A stretch of 64,000 nt of DNA from Bombyx mori (GCF_030269925.1 NC_085116.1:11160001-11224000); one strand, 5' to 3'. Numbered from the stretch's first letter, positions 23,516 through 35,755 are shown. Notes: a model not told the origin generated them from the sequence alone. A program made the numbers and translations.

Positions 23516-23788
23516 TCTATATATATAAAAATGAATTACTGTTCGTTAGTCTCGCTAAAACTCGAGAGCGGCTGGACAGATTTGGCTAATTTTGGTCCTA
23601 AATTATTTGTGGAAGTTCAGAGAAGGTTTAAAAGGTAGATAAATATGAAAATGCTCGGAATTAAATAAAAATAACAATTTTGTTTTTCTTTTCATTTGTC
23701 CCCCGTCGGACGGATTCCTTTTCTTTGTATTAAGTTTAGGTCTTTTATTTATCGATTGAGGCTCTACGAAGTCTGTCGGGTCAACTAG
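23516..23788 (+). mobile_element. Non-autonomous Helitron, family A
   Basis: 273 bp from TCTATATATATAAAAATG to GTCGGGTCAACTAG. Host A at 23515 and T at 23789 mark insertion between A and T with no target duplication. It is the + strand counterpart of 9607-9895. The block GTTAGTCTCGCTAAAACTCG is shared with that copy. No protein is encoded. Confidence 0.82.
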
Positions 23789-25406
23789 TAAAATGATAAA
23801 AATAAGGGCAAACCTCAACGGTATTAATCGTACTAACGCATTTAATTTTTCTAAAAGAATTTGTGTAATATCAACATGCTTAACAAAAAACAACGAATCT
23901 AAACTTTTTCGAATAAGAAAGTACGTATTGTTGCTTTAAACTGCTTATTGTGTATCACAAAGTTGTTGCAATTACAAAATGTTTTGCATGGCTAGTTATT
24001 TATTGCCCGTTCCTCGTAAAACTTGTAGTAGCGCTAAGATGACTTCAATAGAACGCCGACAAGGGGTGTAAAGTTTTACAGAACTGCACTCTCGGATCGC
24101 GCAATTATTGCCAACCGAGTCCTGATTGAATTCTTAGGTAAAGTTTATACAGAAACTTTGCATAAAAGACCGTTAACAAATTAGCAATATTCCGCTGAAC
24201 ATTCCGTTTTCGGCTTTACCCAGTAAGAAAATCGGAATACGAAAACGATTTTTAATCAGAGATGTTTGTGTAAACGTGGAAATTGACCGAGCGCCAACAT
24301 TTCGTTAACACGCATGTCATGGCTTCCGTTCGTGCTGACGGTACCGTTCGAATTTTAAAATGGATTCGTTTATAAAAGGCATTTAATGGGGTTCGCATTT
24401 TCGATGAGCTAGGAACGGCAGGTGAGTGACTTGTTTGCTGGTGGCTCGCGTTCGCCAACACGAGCAAAACTCCGGACAGCTTATTCGATGCCGGAGAACG
24501 GAGCGCCCCCTATAAATCAGCCGGCGATTGACGCCTTCCTACTGGGAGTGATCTATTTTACCCCCACCAAGAACAGCTTCACTTACCGGGATTTTTCAGA
24601 CAACAAAGCCTCAACATTGATGTAATAAAATATCTCTTGCAGTTTAAAGTATGATTTTTATAAGAATTGATATGAAAAGCGGAAACATTTGATTTTTTAG
24701 GTAGATAAGTTGATTTAAATAAAAAAAATGTTTAAATCATGTCAAAAATTTCCGTGTACACAATTTGTGAACATGAATTCAATTTTTTTCTCCTTGTTTC
24801 AGGTAAATCGAATCAGAAGTCAGAATGGAATCTCACACCTGGAATATTGCATCGTTAGCACCAAAGATAATCAGAGTAGAAGCCAGCAGAAACATTTTAA
24901 TCAATTTATTTATAATTGTCTTACTTTATGCTATTATTACTAAACAGAACATATAAAACAAGAGAACTAGTTTATTATATAACCAAAGTGTAATGGTGTC
25001 TACGTATTCTAACGTCTGACGTTGACTTATAAATTAAATTTTAAATTGTGAACAACAATTTTGGTACTTTTTATAAAACATTTACAGTGAATAGATTGCA
25101 CTAAAGCTATCCACAAGAGGTACATTTAATATTTTATTTAGTCTCCTCACGCGCCGTCTTCAACGGCTCCTGATTGCTGTCTGATCGAAATTATATTTCA
25201 CTGGTACATTCAAAGCTGGGACTATAAGACTGCTTTCCTTGAATATCGATACATTCGAACGTATATTTGCACACATATTGGATCCTATAAGTATAAAGCG
25301 TAGTGGATGCGGTACTCAAGTCAATTGAAATCAGCCATGAATTTTCGTTTTGAGAATTGACCTGATCGGAAAGTTCAAGTAAAGCACTTCTTGTGTGATG
25401 TTAAAT
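23789..25406. other. Unique stretch with a GC-richer part
   Basis: No repeat recognised. About 24250-24580 is richer in G+C and has open frames on both strands (24252-24467 minus, 24422-24625 plus) without recognisable domains. It is noted as a candidate conserved or regulatory patch. Confidence 0.4.
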
Positions 25407-25685
25407 TTTTTATTTTTTTTTATAAATAATAAATATTTACTAACAGTCACGCCACGTTAACTAGTCCCGTGATAAGTTCGTAAAGAGCTTGTGTTACAGG
25501 TACCAGATAACGGAAATAAATGTAAGATTTGTATTATACACATACATATATTTAATATTCATCCATAACCCTGGAAAATACATTTTATATTTATCATACA
25601 AATATCTTCCCTTGGCGGGATTCGAACCCGCGACCCCCTTGTGTAGTGACCATATCAGTTACCACTACACCAGTCGGACATGCAT
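25407..25685 (-). mobile_element. tRNA-derived SINE (not Bm1)
   Basis: On the minus strand it opens with a tRNA-like head: A box GGTGTAGTGGTAACTG and B box GGGTTCGAATCCCGCC (complement about 25614-25676). A tail includes CACGGGACTAGTTAACGTGG and ends in a TATTTATTATTTATAA A/T-rich terminus (complement 25407-25441). These are internal Pol III promoter boxes. The overlapping + strand frame (LAGFEPATPL) is only an antisense read of the tRNA-like head. Similar SINEs are known in Lepidoptera; the family name is not assigned here. Confidence 0.7.
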
Positions 25686-25875
25686 CTTCAGCTCTTTGAT
25701 ACCCATTGCTGGGCATAGATCTCCCTTGTCTAAACCATAACGTTCGATCGCCTGCCATTCTCATCCACTTCTAACGACCGTCTTCTCTATGTCATTGGTC
25801 TACCTTGCCATCGATCTTCAGGAACCTCTACCACCTAATCTTGCGCACCATATCATCACGGCCCTACTCCATCTA
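25686..25875 (-). mobile_element. RTE-like LINE 3'-end fragment
   Basis: The minus strand reads GAATGGCAGGCGATCGAACG, TATGGTTTAGACAAGGGAGA and CCCAGCAATGGGTATCAAAG. A translated trace runs EWQAIERYGLDKGDLCPAMG, with a W-x5-YG...CPA-MG signature seen at the end of lepidopteran RTE-type ORFs. It lies immediately upstream, in the same sense, of the tRNA-derived SINE. RTE assignment is from remembered motifs. Confidence 0.5.
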
Positions 25876-25913
25876 TTATGATTTCACCTTGCTAAGTGTC
25901 CAACCCAACCCTG

Positions 25914-26347
25914 TCGTGGCCTAAAGGATAAGATGTCCGGTGCATTCGTATCTAGCGATGCAACGGTGTTCGAATCCCGCAGGCGGGTACCAATTATTCT
26001 AATGTAATACGTACTCAATAAATGTTCACGATTGACTTCCACGGTGAAGGAATAACATCGTGTAATAAAAATCAAACCCCTAAATTATAATATGTTTAAT
26101 TATTGGTGGCAGCACCTCTTGTGAGTCCGCACGGGTAGGTATCACCACCCTGCCTATTTCTACCGTGAAGCAGTAATGCGTTTCGGTTTGAAAAGTGGGG
26201 CAGCCGTTGCAACTATACTGAGACCTTAGAACTTATATCTCAAGGTGGCTGGCGTATTTACGTTGTAGATGTCTATGGACTTCAGTTACCACTTAACACC
26301 AGGTTGGCTGTGAGCTCGTCCAGCCATATGAGCAATAAAAAAAAAAA
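25914..26347 (+). mobile_element. Full-length Bm1 SINE
   Basis: The one copy here with both parts. Head: TCGTGGCCTAAAGGATAAGA (A box) and GTTCGAATCCCGCAGGC (B box, about 25969). Linker: AATAAATGTTCACGATTGAC and GGTGAAGGAATAACATCG. Body: CACCTCTTGTGAGTCCGCAC, GAAGCAGTAATGCGTTTCGG, GTTGTAGATGTCTATGG. It ends GAGCAATAAAA plus poly(A). Pol III transcribed in principle; mobilisation depends on a partner LINE. It serves as the reference for the truncated copies in this window. Confidence 0.95.
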
Positions 26348-27368
26348 CCATTTCATATCTGTTACAACCCTTACGAACATCTCTAACTTTTGTTTGGCAT
26401 TTAATCTGGGTATTACGGACTCGATTAATCAGATTAATAACTAGCATGGTTAGTTATGTTAAATACGTAGGATTATTTTAATCAGAGTGGTTTGCCAATA
26501 ATTATACTCGTACAAGAGATTAGGTTAAGATTATCCATAAAGCGAAGCTTACTTTGAAAATCCGTAGCGTTTCTTAATACGGTACAAGTAAACAGTCTTA
26601 CGAAAAACGTAAACCTAGTATAAATTCTAGTAAATTATACATTATCTGAAAACGTGACTTAAATTCGACACTGCAAATATTTCCAAAGGCCTCACGAAAA
26701 CCGGACAAAGCTTAAATCCAATATTAGGGGAGATATTTTTGTCTTTTTTCCGCTTACAAGCGGTAGATTGCGTGACAGCAAACCGTTCTTCAGACTACCT
26801 AGTACAAGTGGCCGCAGTATTTGTTAATCTCGCTTTCATTGTGTGAAATATTTGTGACTGCGCCCGAAAATCTTTTGTGCCACAGTTCGGGGATCGCTTG
26901 GGAAATTCACGTTTTTTTTACGCAAGGTGTTAAAACTGAATTCGATGTGTTTTATTTCCGTTTGTTTACGAATTTAATGCTTTGTTGATTCTGAAGAAGC
27001 AGTTTTTATTATTGAATGCGTTTTTGGTTTTGTTTGGTGTATAAATTTATGATTCTGTGATGTGCTGTAGTGAAAATAACTTTGAACTTAAGAATTGATT
27101 ATCTCATGTAGCGTGCAGGACAAATAATTCAGCATACACTTAAATTCTATTATATTACGCTATTAAATGCATCTTTGTCAAAAAATGGCACTGTGTGACT
27201 GAGTTGGTCTGATGACGGAGTCTGAGGGTTACAATAGGAACTCCTCAACTGAAAACACAGTCCCATCGTATTTAGATTTGTTGGATTTGTCTTGATAAGG
27301 CTCTGTTGATGGAATGTGAATAATTAGGTAATTTCTTGTTTTTTTTTTTTTTATTTATTTATACATTT
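26348..27368. other. Unique AT-rich stretch, no gene seen
   Basis: No supported feature. It ends in a T-run (27339-27352). Confidence 0.5.
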
Positions 27369-27621
27369 ACTGGTGGTAGGACCTCTTGTGAGTCCGCGCG
27401 GGTGGGTACCACCACCCTGCCTATTTCTGCCGTGAAGCAGTAATGCGTTTCGGTGTTTCGCTTTGAAGGGTGGGGCAGCCGTTGTAACTATACTCGATAC
27501 CTTAGAATTTATATCTCAAGGTGGGTGGCGTATTTACGTTGTGAATGTCTATGAGCTCCAGTAACCACTTAACACCAGGTGGGCTGTGAGCTCGTCCAAC
27601 AATCAAAGCAATAAAAAAAAA
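27369..27621 (+). mobile_element. Bm1 SINE, 5'-truncated
   Basis: Starts at ACTGGTGGTAGGACCTCTTG, carries the Bm1 body with a small local duplication (CGGTGTTTCGCTTTGAAGGG), and ends AAGCAATAAAAAAAAA. Head absent. Confidence 0.92.
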
Positions 27622-28476
27622 ACCTATTCTTGCAATACTACACTTTATTAGCAATCGAAAGCATGTACACTACTTTAAGTCAAAGTTCATACTTGCACTG
27701 TTTAACAGTTTCAACTGAATGCGTCCGACATTTCCACTGAGTCTTTAGCGAATCGAGCTCGGATTGTACACCGAACTTCGACTGCCAATTATTGAAGACA
27801 TTAGGGGTAAGAGCGTCCCATAGAGGAAACCAATGCTGAACTTGGGCATGTGGGAACATCTCTCAGTGATATAGTCTCCGTAAAGTTCCTTGTGACTGTT
27901 TAACTGACGTGAAATGACACTAAATTCTTTATTTATGACTAGAAAAAAAAGACTTCAAGATCAGATTTTTCACGATTCGAATTGATAAAAAACATTCGAT
28001 AATAGTTAATTTTGTGAGAACATGTGGTATCATTGTAGAACTTCTATTTTTTTTTTTCTTGAAAATTTGAAAGGAATAAGTGTATTAAAAGAAAAATTTT
28101 GATTGAATCAAAATTTTAATACTAGTAATTTTATAATATGTAATAAATAATATAGGAAAAAAATATGATAGTTAAGGAAAATTAAGAAGGAAATTTTAAT
28201 GGTACCAACATTAAACATGAAAAACGTTAAAGTATAGTAGCCGTCGCGGGGAACGCGTCTCTTTACTGTACGCTTGCTTCGTTTGACTCACTCACTTCTC
28301 TTTCAATGTTCAGACGCGGTTTCTTGAGTGATAAGGAGCCTTGGTCGATTGTTTTTTGAAATGTCAAGCCTACAGCCTCCAACGCGTCGGTGAAAGTCCA
28401 GCGAATTCCTCCTAATGATCTGAAAAATCCGTGCGTAGACCGCGATAATCACCACCGACTTGGCTATCCATATTAT
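27622..28476. other. Unique stretch, no gene seen
   Basis: No repeat or coding feature recognised. Confidence 0.5.
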
Positions 28477-28864
28477 TGTTACGCGGTGGGGTTCGGGATA
28501 CATAAAATTCCACCAAAGTACAACTAAAAACTGTTTTCAACACTTGGAACGCTTAAAACACTCAAGAAGCACTTTAAAATTCTCAATTCGCTTCTTCCGC
28601 TTCGCTGCTGGTGATCCGTTCGTTGTTTCGCTTCGAGTAGTTCCGATTACTGACTGACTGCGTGCCATATCTGCAACGCTTTTATAGCCGATACAACATC
28701 CCTAGAATTATCGAGAATATTCCACACATCTCTACTATTGTGTTTCCGCTAACTGACATTAGATGGCGTTATACTTCTCGAGCATTCTAGGTGCTACTAA
28801 GTCCTTCGACATTCGTTCGAATATTCGGTGACAGATGGCGTTACTCTTACCGGCGTAACATTAT
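28473..28864. mobile_element. Solo-LTR-like element, copy 2, with 4-bp target duplication
   Basis: A 384-bp unit (28477-28860) opens TGTTACGCGGTGGGGTTCG and closes TACCGGCGTAACA. It is flanked by TTAT at 28473-28476 and again at 28861-28864. TG...CA ends, about 380 bp length, a TATA-like CTTTTATAGCC near 28679 and a 4-bp duplication together suit a solo LTR of a Gypsy-type element. A MITE with short inverted ends cannot be excluded. Copy 1 at 7168 differs by scattered substitutions and small indels. Confidence 0.68.
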
Positions 28865-29024
28865 GTTCATTAGTTCGACCCATTTTTACCATCGCTAATT
28901 GCATATTCCCCGGAGTACCTACAACAACTGTATTGATTTTCATCACACATGCGTTAATGAACGCATAGAAGTCAAACATACAAATGAAAGTTAGCTTTTA
29001 ATTATATATATTGATATTTTATTG

Positions 29025-29222
29025 CCTAGGGTGTACTAGCCTATCTGGTGTTCGGTAGTTACCGTAGCCCATAGACGTTACAACATGAACGCCGCCACTG
29101 AACTGGAGGTATGAGGTAGAAATTCTCAACTGTTTTGTGTAACGGATATTTTTAAGTTGGAGCGCCTGACTGTTCCGTACTAGAATTGGGCAGGACACCA
29201 CCCACCCGACCGGCTTTACCAT
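29025..29222 (-). mobile_element. Ancient Bm1-like SINE remnant
   Basis: Reverse orientation and diverged: CCTATCTGGTGTTCGGTAGT, GTAGCCCATAGACGTTACAA, a TTTTGTGTAACGG segment and CCACCCACCCGACCGGC. It shares features with 15300-15460 and 47143-47352 that the younger copies lack. Confidence 0.6.
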
Positions 29223-31486
29223 TAGTCATTAAATGCTTGTTGGCGATTTTAGGATCAAAAACTAAAGAGCATTGTTTGCCTTTTTTGCCAAATCTCTTAG
29301 TTACTCACGAGAAGAATTGGAATGATACTGCTAACACTGACGACGTGATTACGACTGCTATACAACGAGGTCTGAATCAGGTAGTATTTTACTCAAAACG
29401 TATTTCATATTCGAGATTTTCTTCTTGTAAATGTAATTTAAGTAAATGTGTATTTTTGATATCCAAAACACAGAGCAAAGTTCAGGCTTTGGTCTCTTGA
29501 TTATGGCACGCTTAATCGAAATTAAAACTTTTTCATGCGCTTTTTCATCATTTTATTCGACAAGTAAATTAAACCTTCCTTATTTTAAAATAAATGTACA
29601 TTTAACCCAATTACAAAATAGTATAAATTGATTATTGGTGCGGTATGTAGTCTACTAGGACTATAGTTTAAATAAAAGGTCTGAATCACCCTCTGAGTAT
29701 GTTTTGAAATCGTCACTACTAGTTATGATATTTTTGTAACTATTATTTTGAAGTATAGATTCACAATATCTTTGGATTATGATAACAAATTACGGCTTAT
29801 ATAAAAAAGGAGTTACTAAGTTTCTGATCGAATGAATGTGATTTTAGAATTTGAAAATTCCGTTTATAGTTTGTATAAACATTATAGATGAAAGGAAAAT
29901 GTGTTGCGGTACAACTATGCAGTGTATTGTTAAAATCTTAACGAGCTAAATCGAGAGCTTAATACTATGATGAAATATAATAATACTAATGACAATTACA
30001 CTGAGGTTGGAATATATAATCTGTTTGTATTGTTATCTTAGTTCAATATAGTAGTTCAATAGTTGACAACGAAGCAACTCAAGTTATTTTGGTGCCCATT
30101 CCAATTTAAGGACAGGGTCTCTGCAGAAACTTATCCAAGTTGCCAGTGAAGTTTACAAGAAACTCTATCCTTCTCGGCATTGTCTATTAAATCTGCAAGA
30201 TACACTTCTGGATACTGAGACGTTTTAAGAATGTTATACAGGCTAGAAATTAATTGCTTATGTTTTGTTTTCATTTCAGAAATATTTTTTTATACATTTA
30301 AAAGTAATAAGGAATGTTTAAATAATAACCGTTTCGGATATATTTTAATGAGTTTTATTTTTTCTATAAATAAACAATTTCAAATCGTAATTTGTGTGTG
30401 ACATGACAATGTGACTGACATATTTGCAATCTTTTATAGTTAAAATTGTGTTACCGTATTTTTATTACTAGTTTCGATCTTCATGGATACCTACAATTGA
30501 GTTATTTTTTTAATGTACTGCTTATTTGATTGCTTTAACAATATCTACTACGTTATTTATGTGGTCACGAAAGAATAATTAGTAAATGTTGGCGATTTTA
30601 ATATAATTTCATATGTTCTAACTTGGAAGTTATTTTCAGAATAACATAAGTAATGAACAGTATCTTACGGTTTAGCATCGTTTTGGAATTATCCTTTAAC
30701 GAAATATTGATTTATTTGATTGTAATTTTATTATGAATAAAAGAAATAAATATAACATTAGGCCGTAAAATTTTTAACACGTTTCAAGCTAGCTTAGATA
30801 TGTATTTCAAAAATGTTGAGATCTTTTTGAAATTGTCGGGATGAAACGCAGTCTATGCCCACAAAGTCTCGCGAAAAACCAATAACTGCATTCCTCTCTT
30901 AATGCGTGAGAGAAGAATAACTTAACAATTACAATTTCTCTTTTTCAATATATAAGACAAACCGTGGGTGTTTCTGCAGGTATGATACATTTTTATCTGC
31001 GCTCGAAGTCAAAACAAGTAGTGGTAATCAATGGAGATAATAAATACATGACGCTCTAGTAATCTGTAGAATACCTAATAGTATCATTGAATCACAATGT
31101 ATACTTTGACATGTTTGATCTAAAACGTGTTTTAGATAATACAGTTTAAGCTGCTCAATTCAAATACCTATAGGTTCAAAACTTATCTAAGTTCCGATGA
31201 AAGATCTAAAGCTTCTCCTCTGTGACGGACTCAAGTAATCCCAGATGGAGCTCAGCTCAATGAATTAAACTCAGAATAGTACACTCGGGGTCTCTGCACT
31301 GGATAGTTCTATTTGTATACCTGCCATTGTAATTTTTTAATCTTATTTTCGTGTACTAACAATTACAACTATCATTAAATAGGACATGGATCGTTCTTTG
31401 TATTAAATTGAACCCCCGAATATGCTACTTTTACGTGTACTTATATATATTATAAGTACGTGTCCATGTTTTTTTTTTTTGGGATT
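29223..31486. other. Unique AT-rich stretch, no gene seen
   Basis: Over 2 kb without a recognisable repeat, gene or RNA. The 104-codon open frame at 29186-29500 has no domain I can name and overlaps the SINE remnant. Confidence 0.5.
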
Positions 31487-31764
31487 GAAAGATAGCTCAT
31501 AACTCAAAGCCTTTTTCCAGCTTTGCCAGGCTAGGTGGGCTAAAAGCTACTCATGTGCCCCCAGAGAAGGCCTAGCAGCACAATAACTACAGCATCGGAG
31601 TTCATCTACCACCGGATCGGAGTTGCATTTCATTGAGAAGGACGGACAAAAAACTCAGCGGGCTTACTTTAAGCATTAAGTTTTGCGTAGAACGTTTGAC
31701 GAGTGAAGTGATCTATGCTTTGGCTCTGCTACCAGTAGCATCTAACAGCGTCTAACAGCCCAGA
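31487..31764 (+). repeat. Structured repeat family, diverged copy
   Basis: Weak but ordered matches to the repeat at 38241-38530: CCAGCTTTGCCAGGCTAGGTG, TCTACCACCGGATCGGAG and ACTCAGCGGGCT. This is the oldest of the four copies here. Class unknown. Confidence 0.45.
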
Positions 31765-32047
31765 GTGGAACGGGTGGATCGCCCATGATCACTATTTCTT
31801 GCAGATCGTCGTATGGGTCAAGGATATAATTTACGACTGCTAAGATAACAGAGGTATCGTGCCGTGCTGTTTCCTCGAAGAAGCGTTATGACGCTGTCTT
31901 TAGATACTTTTAGATTGGTACTAAATTCAAGTCGCAGGGTGTTTATGTGGACGTGAGTCACGTGAGCGAACACTATATCTTAATAAGTCTTGACCGTATG
32001 TACTATGCAGATTTTGTAGAGTGTCTGTCACCTTATTAAGGGAAAGT

Positions 32048-32298
32048 TACTGATGGTAGGACCTCTTGTGAGTCCGCACGGGTAGGTACCACCGCCCCGC
32101 CTATTTCTGCCGTGAAGCAGTAATGCGTTTCGGTTTGAAGGGTGGGGCAGCCGTTGTGACTATACTGAGACCTTAGAACTATATCTCAAGGTGTGTGGCG
32201 CATTTACGTTGTAGATGTCTATGGGCTCCAGTAACCACTTAACACCAGGTGGGCTGTGAGCTCGTCCACACATCTAAGCAATAAAAAAAAAAAAAAAA
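32048..32298 (+). mobile_element. Bm1 SINE, 5'-truncated
   Basis: Starts TACTGATGGTAGGACCTCTT, has the whole body, and ends CATCTAAGCAATAAA with a 17-base A tail. Little divergence from the full-length copy. Confidence 0.93.
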
Positions 32299-32513
32299 TA
32301 TTATTACGCTTGCAAATCATCGGATAGAGGCTGCTGAGTACGAACGCGGCTCGCTCGTGAACTAATTTAACATGGGGACGGAATTACATCGCTCTATCGG
32401 GGGTGACTTCCAGTTATTTGACGTTTGTGAGCCAGGGTATAGACTTACCAAAGAAAGCGATCGGAAGTACGGCGTTCCCGCACCTAATATGGACAGGAAT
32501 ACTAGAAGAGATA

Positions 32514-32565
32514 TCGTATCGATAGAGAAAGAGGTATCGATAAAGATATCGATCGATAGAGGTAT
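32514..32565. promoter_or_regulatory. Cluster of TATCGATA-type motifs
   Basis: Within about 50 bp there are two exact TATCGATA motifs (32517-32524 and 32535-32542), then TATCGATCGATAG from 32547. TATCGATA is the DRE bound by DREF in Drosophila promoters and boundary regions. The cluster may be a regulatory or boundary site, or simply a degenerate (ATCGAT)n tract. The overlapping + strand frame 32372-32665 is not recognised. Confidence 0.3.
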
Positions 32566-32940
32566 CAACAAGGCGTCTGCTTTTAAAGTGCCCAGCTGTC
32601 ATTTTCGTAGTATGGTGTTCATGCAGAAACACTATTGCATGGTGGTTAAGGCCCGGAGCTTGTGATGAATATACAACATATTCCTACCGGAGTAGAAGTA
32701 GCAATATCATTGGGGAAGAGGGCTGGCTAGCTGAGACGCCGGTGACCGGAGTGTTTCATTGATACACGAAAGAAAGAGTAGCGGGGAGAGAGCTGCGGAG
32801 TCTTGCGGGACTTGCGACCAAGATCTGATGGGGTAAGAGCGGATACCCTCGATCCTCAACGGGTACGAAAGGGTCGACAAGCAATTTCGTAAGATGAGCA
32901 CTACTCTTTGCCTATGTTGTACAAATTGTAAATAAACAAC

Positions 32941-32995
32941 TTATGCCAGACTTTGTCGAACGTCTTCACGATATCGAATAAGAGAACTCCCGTGG
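32941..32995 (-). pseudogene. Fragment of non-LTR reverse transcriptase motif A
   Basis: The minus strand reads VLLFDIVKTFDKVWH in one frame, matching RT motif A of Jockey/CR1-type elements (compare SLDIAKAFDRVWH at 16 kb). The reading is lost on either side. Only a short relic is visible. Confidence 0.6.
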
Positions 32996-33010
32996 GAATA
33001 GGTTTCGCTT

Positions 33011-33925
33011 TATTTGACATTTCTATTTTTTAATCTCAACAGTTTTGGCGGATTATTCGCGCTGTGATTTTAATGAGGTCCAGCGACCACTCAATATTTT
33101 TATATCAAATACACATCACCTAAGTTCAGCTCGCTAGAGCTAAGTGACATATGTATAAAAAAAGGTTTAAGTTAAAAAGGTGAATCTTGTGTAGCTAATA
33201 AATAAATAATATTAGTTCCTCTGATCTTGGAAGATGAGGTTGAAGCTTTTTTCCACCTTTTAAAACGAAATGCATTACTTTTTTGCGGAAAAAGTAGACA
33301 TGGTCACAGTGCTTAAGCTTTAGTGCTTACGCTTACAATGTGCTCTGACGTATTGATCTATAAGCGCAACCCAGCGTCATGCTCGCGATTCCAAGTAAAT
33401 ATTATATTTACAGGTATTATATTTGAAAGAAAAAAATTAACATAGCAATAGTTATTTCATTATGAAACATTTTCGCACGACCAGGTGCACAGATATGGCA
33501 GAATCTTCAAAGTTAACATCATATTTGTATTGTACGTAATGCGATATTCAGACACGTTACACTCAAGTTTACGATCCGAACTGAGGTGGAAAGCTTATGT
33601 TTATGAATCATTAAACATCTTTTAAAATCCATATCGTCATGTCTCCGAGTAAAGTTTTATTGCACGTCGTTGATTTAAACAAGATTGCTTATTTTAAAAA
33701 TACTTTTTTCGAAATTCAAGTGTACCTAACTAGCTTTGTTCTGAAATCCTGTTTTTAAAAACTGACTTTATCCTTTTCAGCATTGGTAGACTAAATAGTT
33801 CAGCTATTAGTTAGACATCAATCGTATCAAAACAAATTCAGCGATGAACTGTAATAAAGTATCGGGTAATGCAATCTAAAACTCAAATCAGTCCTAAAGT
33901 ACAATGATAGTATCAGTCATTTCGC
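33011..33925. other. Unique AT-rich stretch with possible old SINE trace
   Basis: No gene. A short AAACGAAATGCATTACTTTT block near 33260 resembles the reverse Bm1 GCATTACTGC region and may be a very old trace. Confidence 0.35.
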
Positions 33926-34180
33926 TCCGGTCACCGTCCCTGTCGAACCCGTCGCTTGCGACGACGGGCTCGACGAGTGAATTAACCCATAGACACATCC
34001 CACTGAGTTTCTCGTTAGATCTTCTCAGTGGGTTGCGTTTTCGATCCAGTCGTAGATGCTGCACTGGTCTTGCTAGGGCCAGTGTTAGCAACACTCCCGG
34101 TTAGAGCCCCGTGAGCTCACCTACAAGTCAAGGAGAAGTTGAAATAGCCTCACAGTGCTATCAGCATAGGTAGGAAAAAA
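33926..34180 (-). repeat. Structured repeat family, reverse copy
   Basis: Reverse complement of the 38241-38530 repeat. On the minus strand it holds GTAGGTGAGCTCACGGGGCT, GTGTTGCTAACACTGGCCC, CCCACTGAGAAGATC, GAGAAACTCAGTGGG and GTCGTCGCAAGCGACGGGTT. CCCACTGAG/CTCAGTGGG and the CCGTCG...CGACGG pair form two hairpins. No protein. A T-run on the minus strand (A-run near 34173-34181 on +) marks one side. Confidence 0.8.
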
Positions 34181-35424
34181 AAACATATCGGATAGGTGCC
34201 TTAAAATAGCCACTTAAAATAGCTTATCTGTGATTTCCAACATTCACAAATCCGGTTTTGAAAGGTAGCCGTGAGAGCTTCGAGCTCGTTTCTCATAATG
34301 ACATACAAAATCACACGGGCATAAGCTCTTTTTCCTATTTACAGCAGTAAAAATTAAATCGCAATAATTCAAGGAAAATATTGATGTACCTACTTTAGTT
34401 TCACGGTTTTTTTTTTTCTTACTTGTAATGCCGATTAAACTTGTCGTATACAAATGATTTAGCAAAATTATTTTAATTCGCAAACAAAAACTCGAATGCG
34501 GACAAAAAGTCAACAGTAGAATTTGTCAGATAACATCAACGTGTACGTATACCCGTCGTCGCGGAGATATCTCAACAACACTATATACAAGACTCCATCC
34601 AGTTGAAACGCTTCATAAGATAGTGCTGGCGCGCACCGGATCCCGCAGGCGGTCTGATCCCATTCATGTTTGCGAGCGCCAAATGAATGGATGTCACGAA
34701 ATTAGCAACGTATCTTGTGCCAGCTCATATCTCAACAGGAGACAGCCACGGGTATTCGCAGAGATCACGACAATTATACGGCATAGCTTGATAATATATT
34801 GGAGGTGGGCTATGCAGCAATGGCGTGCTCAATCATTGCCTGTGATGCAATTCTATTCGTTTGCATAATGCTATATAATTGCTATTAACAGTAGCCCGGG
34901 AAATGATTAAACAACAATTGATGGATGATATTTACTGTCAACGGTAATTGGTAAAATTAAGGCCATGTTGATACGTAGTATTATTAGTGGAGGGTTCCTA
35001 ATGAAGGAATCCTTCATAATTTTTATATAAAAAGTAATAATAAAGCGATAAACATCAGAATTCAAAGCATAATATGGTAAAAGAGTACAACTTCATCTAG
35101 TTTCTTTTTATATTAGCAAAGAGATTATTACAGAGATTGTCAACAAAGAGAAGTATTACACAATGTCTTTTTCTTTGACAACAAACTCAAGACACGATCG
35201 AATCGATACATAAAACACGTTATAATATATAGAACCAGTGACACCGCATTTTTTTAAAAAGGTCCCAACAAACTCAGACTATGACGAAGCTTAAAACAAT
35301 AATTGCTCAAGATCTGTACTGATTTATTTTCAGACGACATTTCACAAGACATTATACCTTGCCAATGCCTATGTTAATTTCAAAACTGTTGTTCAATGTT
35401 TGTATTAAATTTAAGATAAAAATG
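34181..35424. other. Unique stretch, no gene seen
   Basis: No repeat recognised. A mildly GC-richer part at 34550-34860 has an 81-codon open frame with no recognisable domain. Confidence 0.4.
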
Positions 35425-35511
35425 TAGGTCAGGATAGGGTTGTGAGCTTTATGAGTTGGTTACCTATTCCTGCCGGGAAGTAGTCGGGCATTCTGGGTTT
35501 CAAGGTTGAGA

Positions 35512-35755
35512 TTTTTTTTATTGCTTAGATGGGTTGGACGAGCTCACAGCCCACCTGGTTGTTAAGTGGTTACTGGAGCCCATAGACACCTACAACGTAA
35601 ATGCGCCACCTACCTTGAGATATAAGTTCTAAAGTCTCAGTATACTTACAACAGCTGCCCCGCCCTTCAAACTGAAACGCATTACTGCTTCATGGCAGAA
35701 ATAGGCAGGGCGGTGGTATCACCCGTGCGGACTCACAAGAGGTCCTACCACCAAT
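35512..35755 (-). mobile_element. Bm1 SINE, 5'-truncated
   Basis: Reverse body: T-run then TATTGCTTAGATGGGTTGGA, GACACCTACAACGTAAATGC, GCATTACTGCTTCATGGCAG and CCTACCACCA. An older SINE trace may lie just before it (35430-35505). Confidence 0.92.

Noticed and set aside
25612..25680. tRNA gene on the minus strand
   Set aside because: A and B boxes are good, but it continues into a SINE tail and no closing acceptor stem was found; it is a SINE head.
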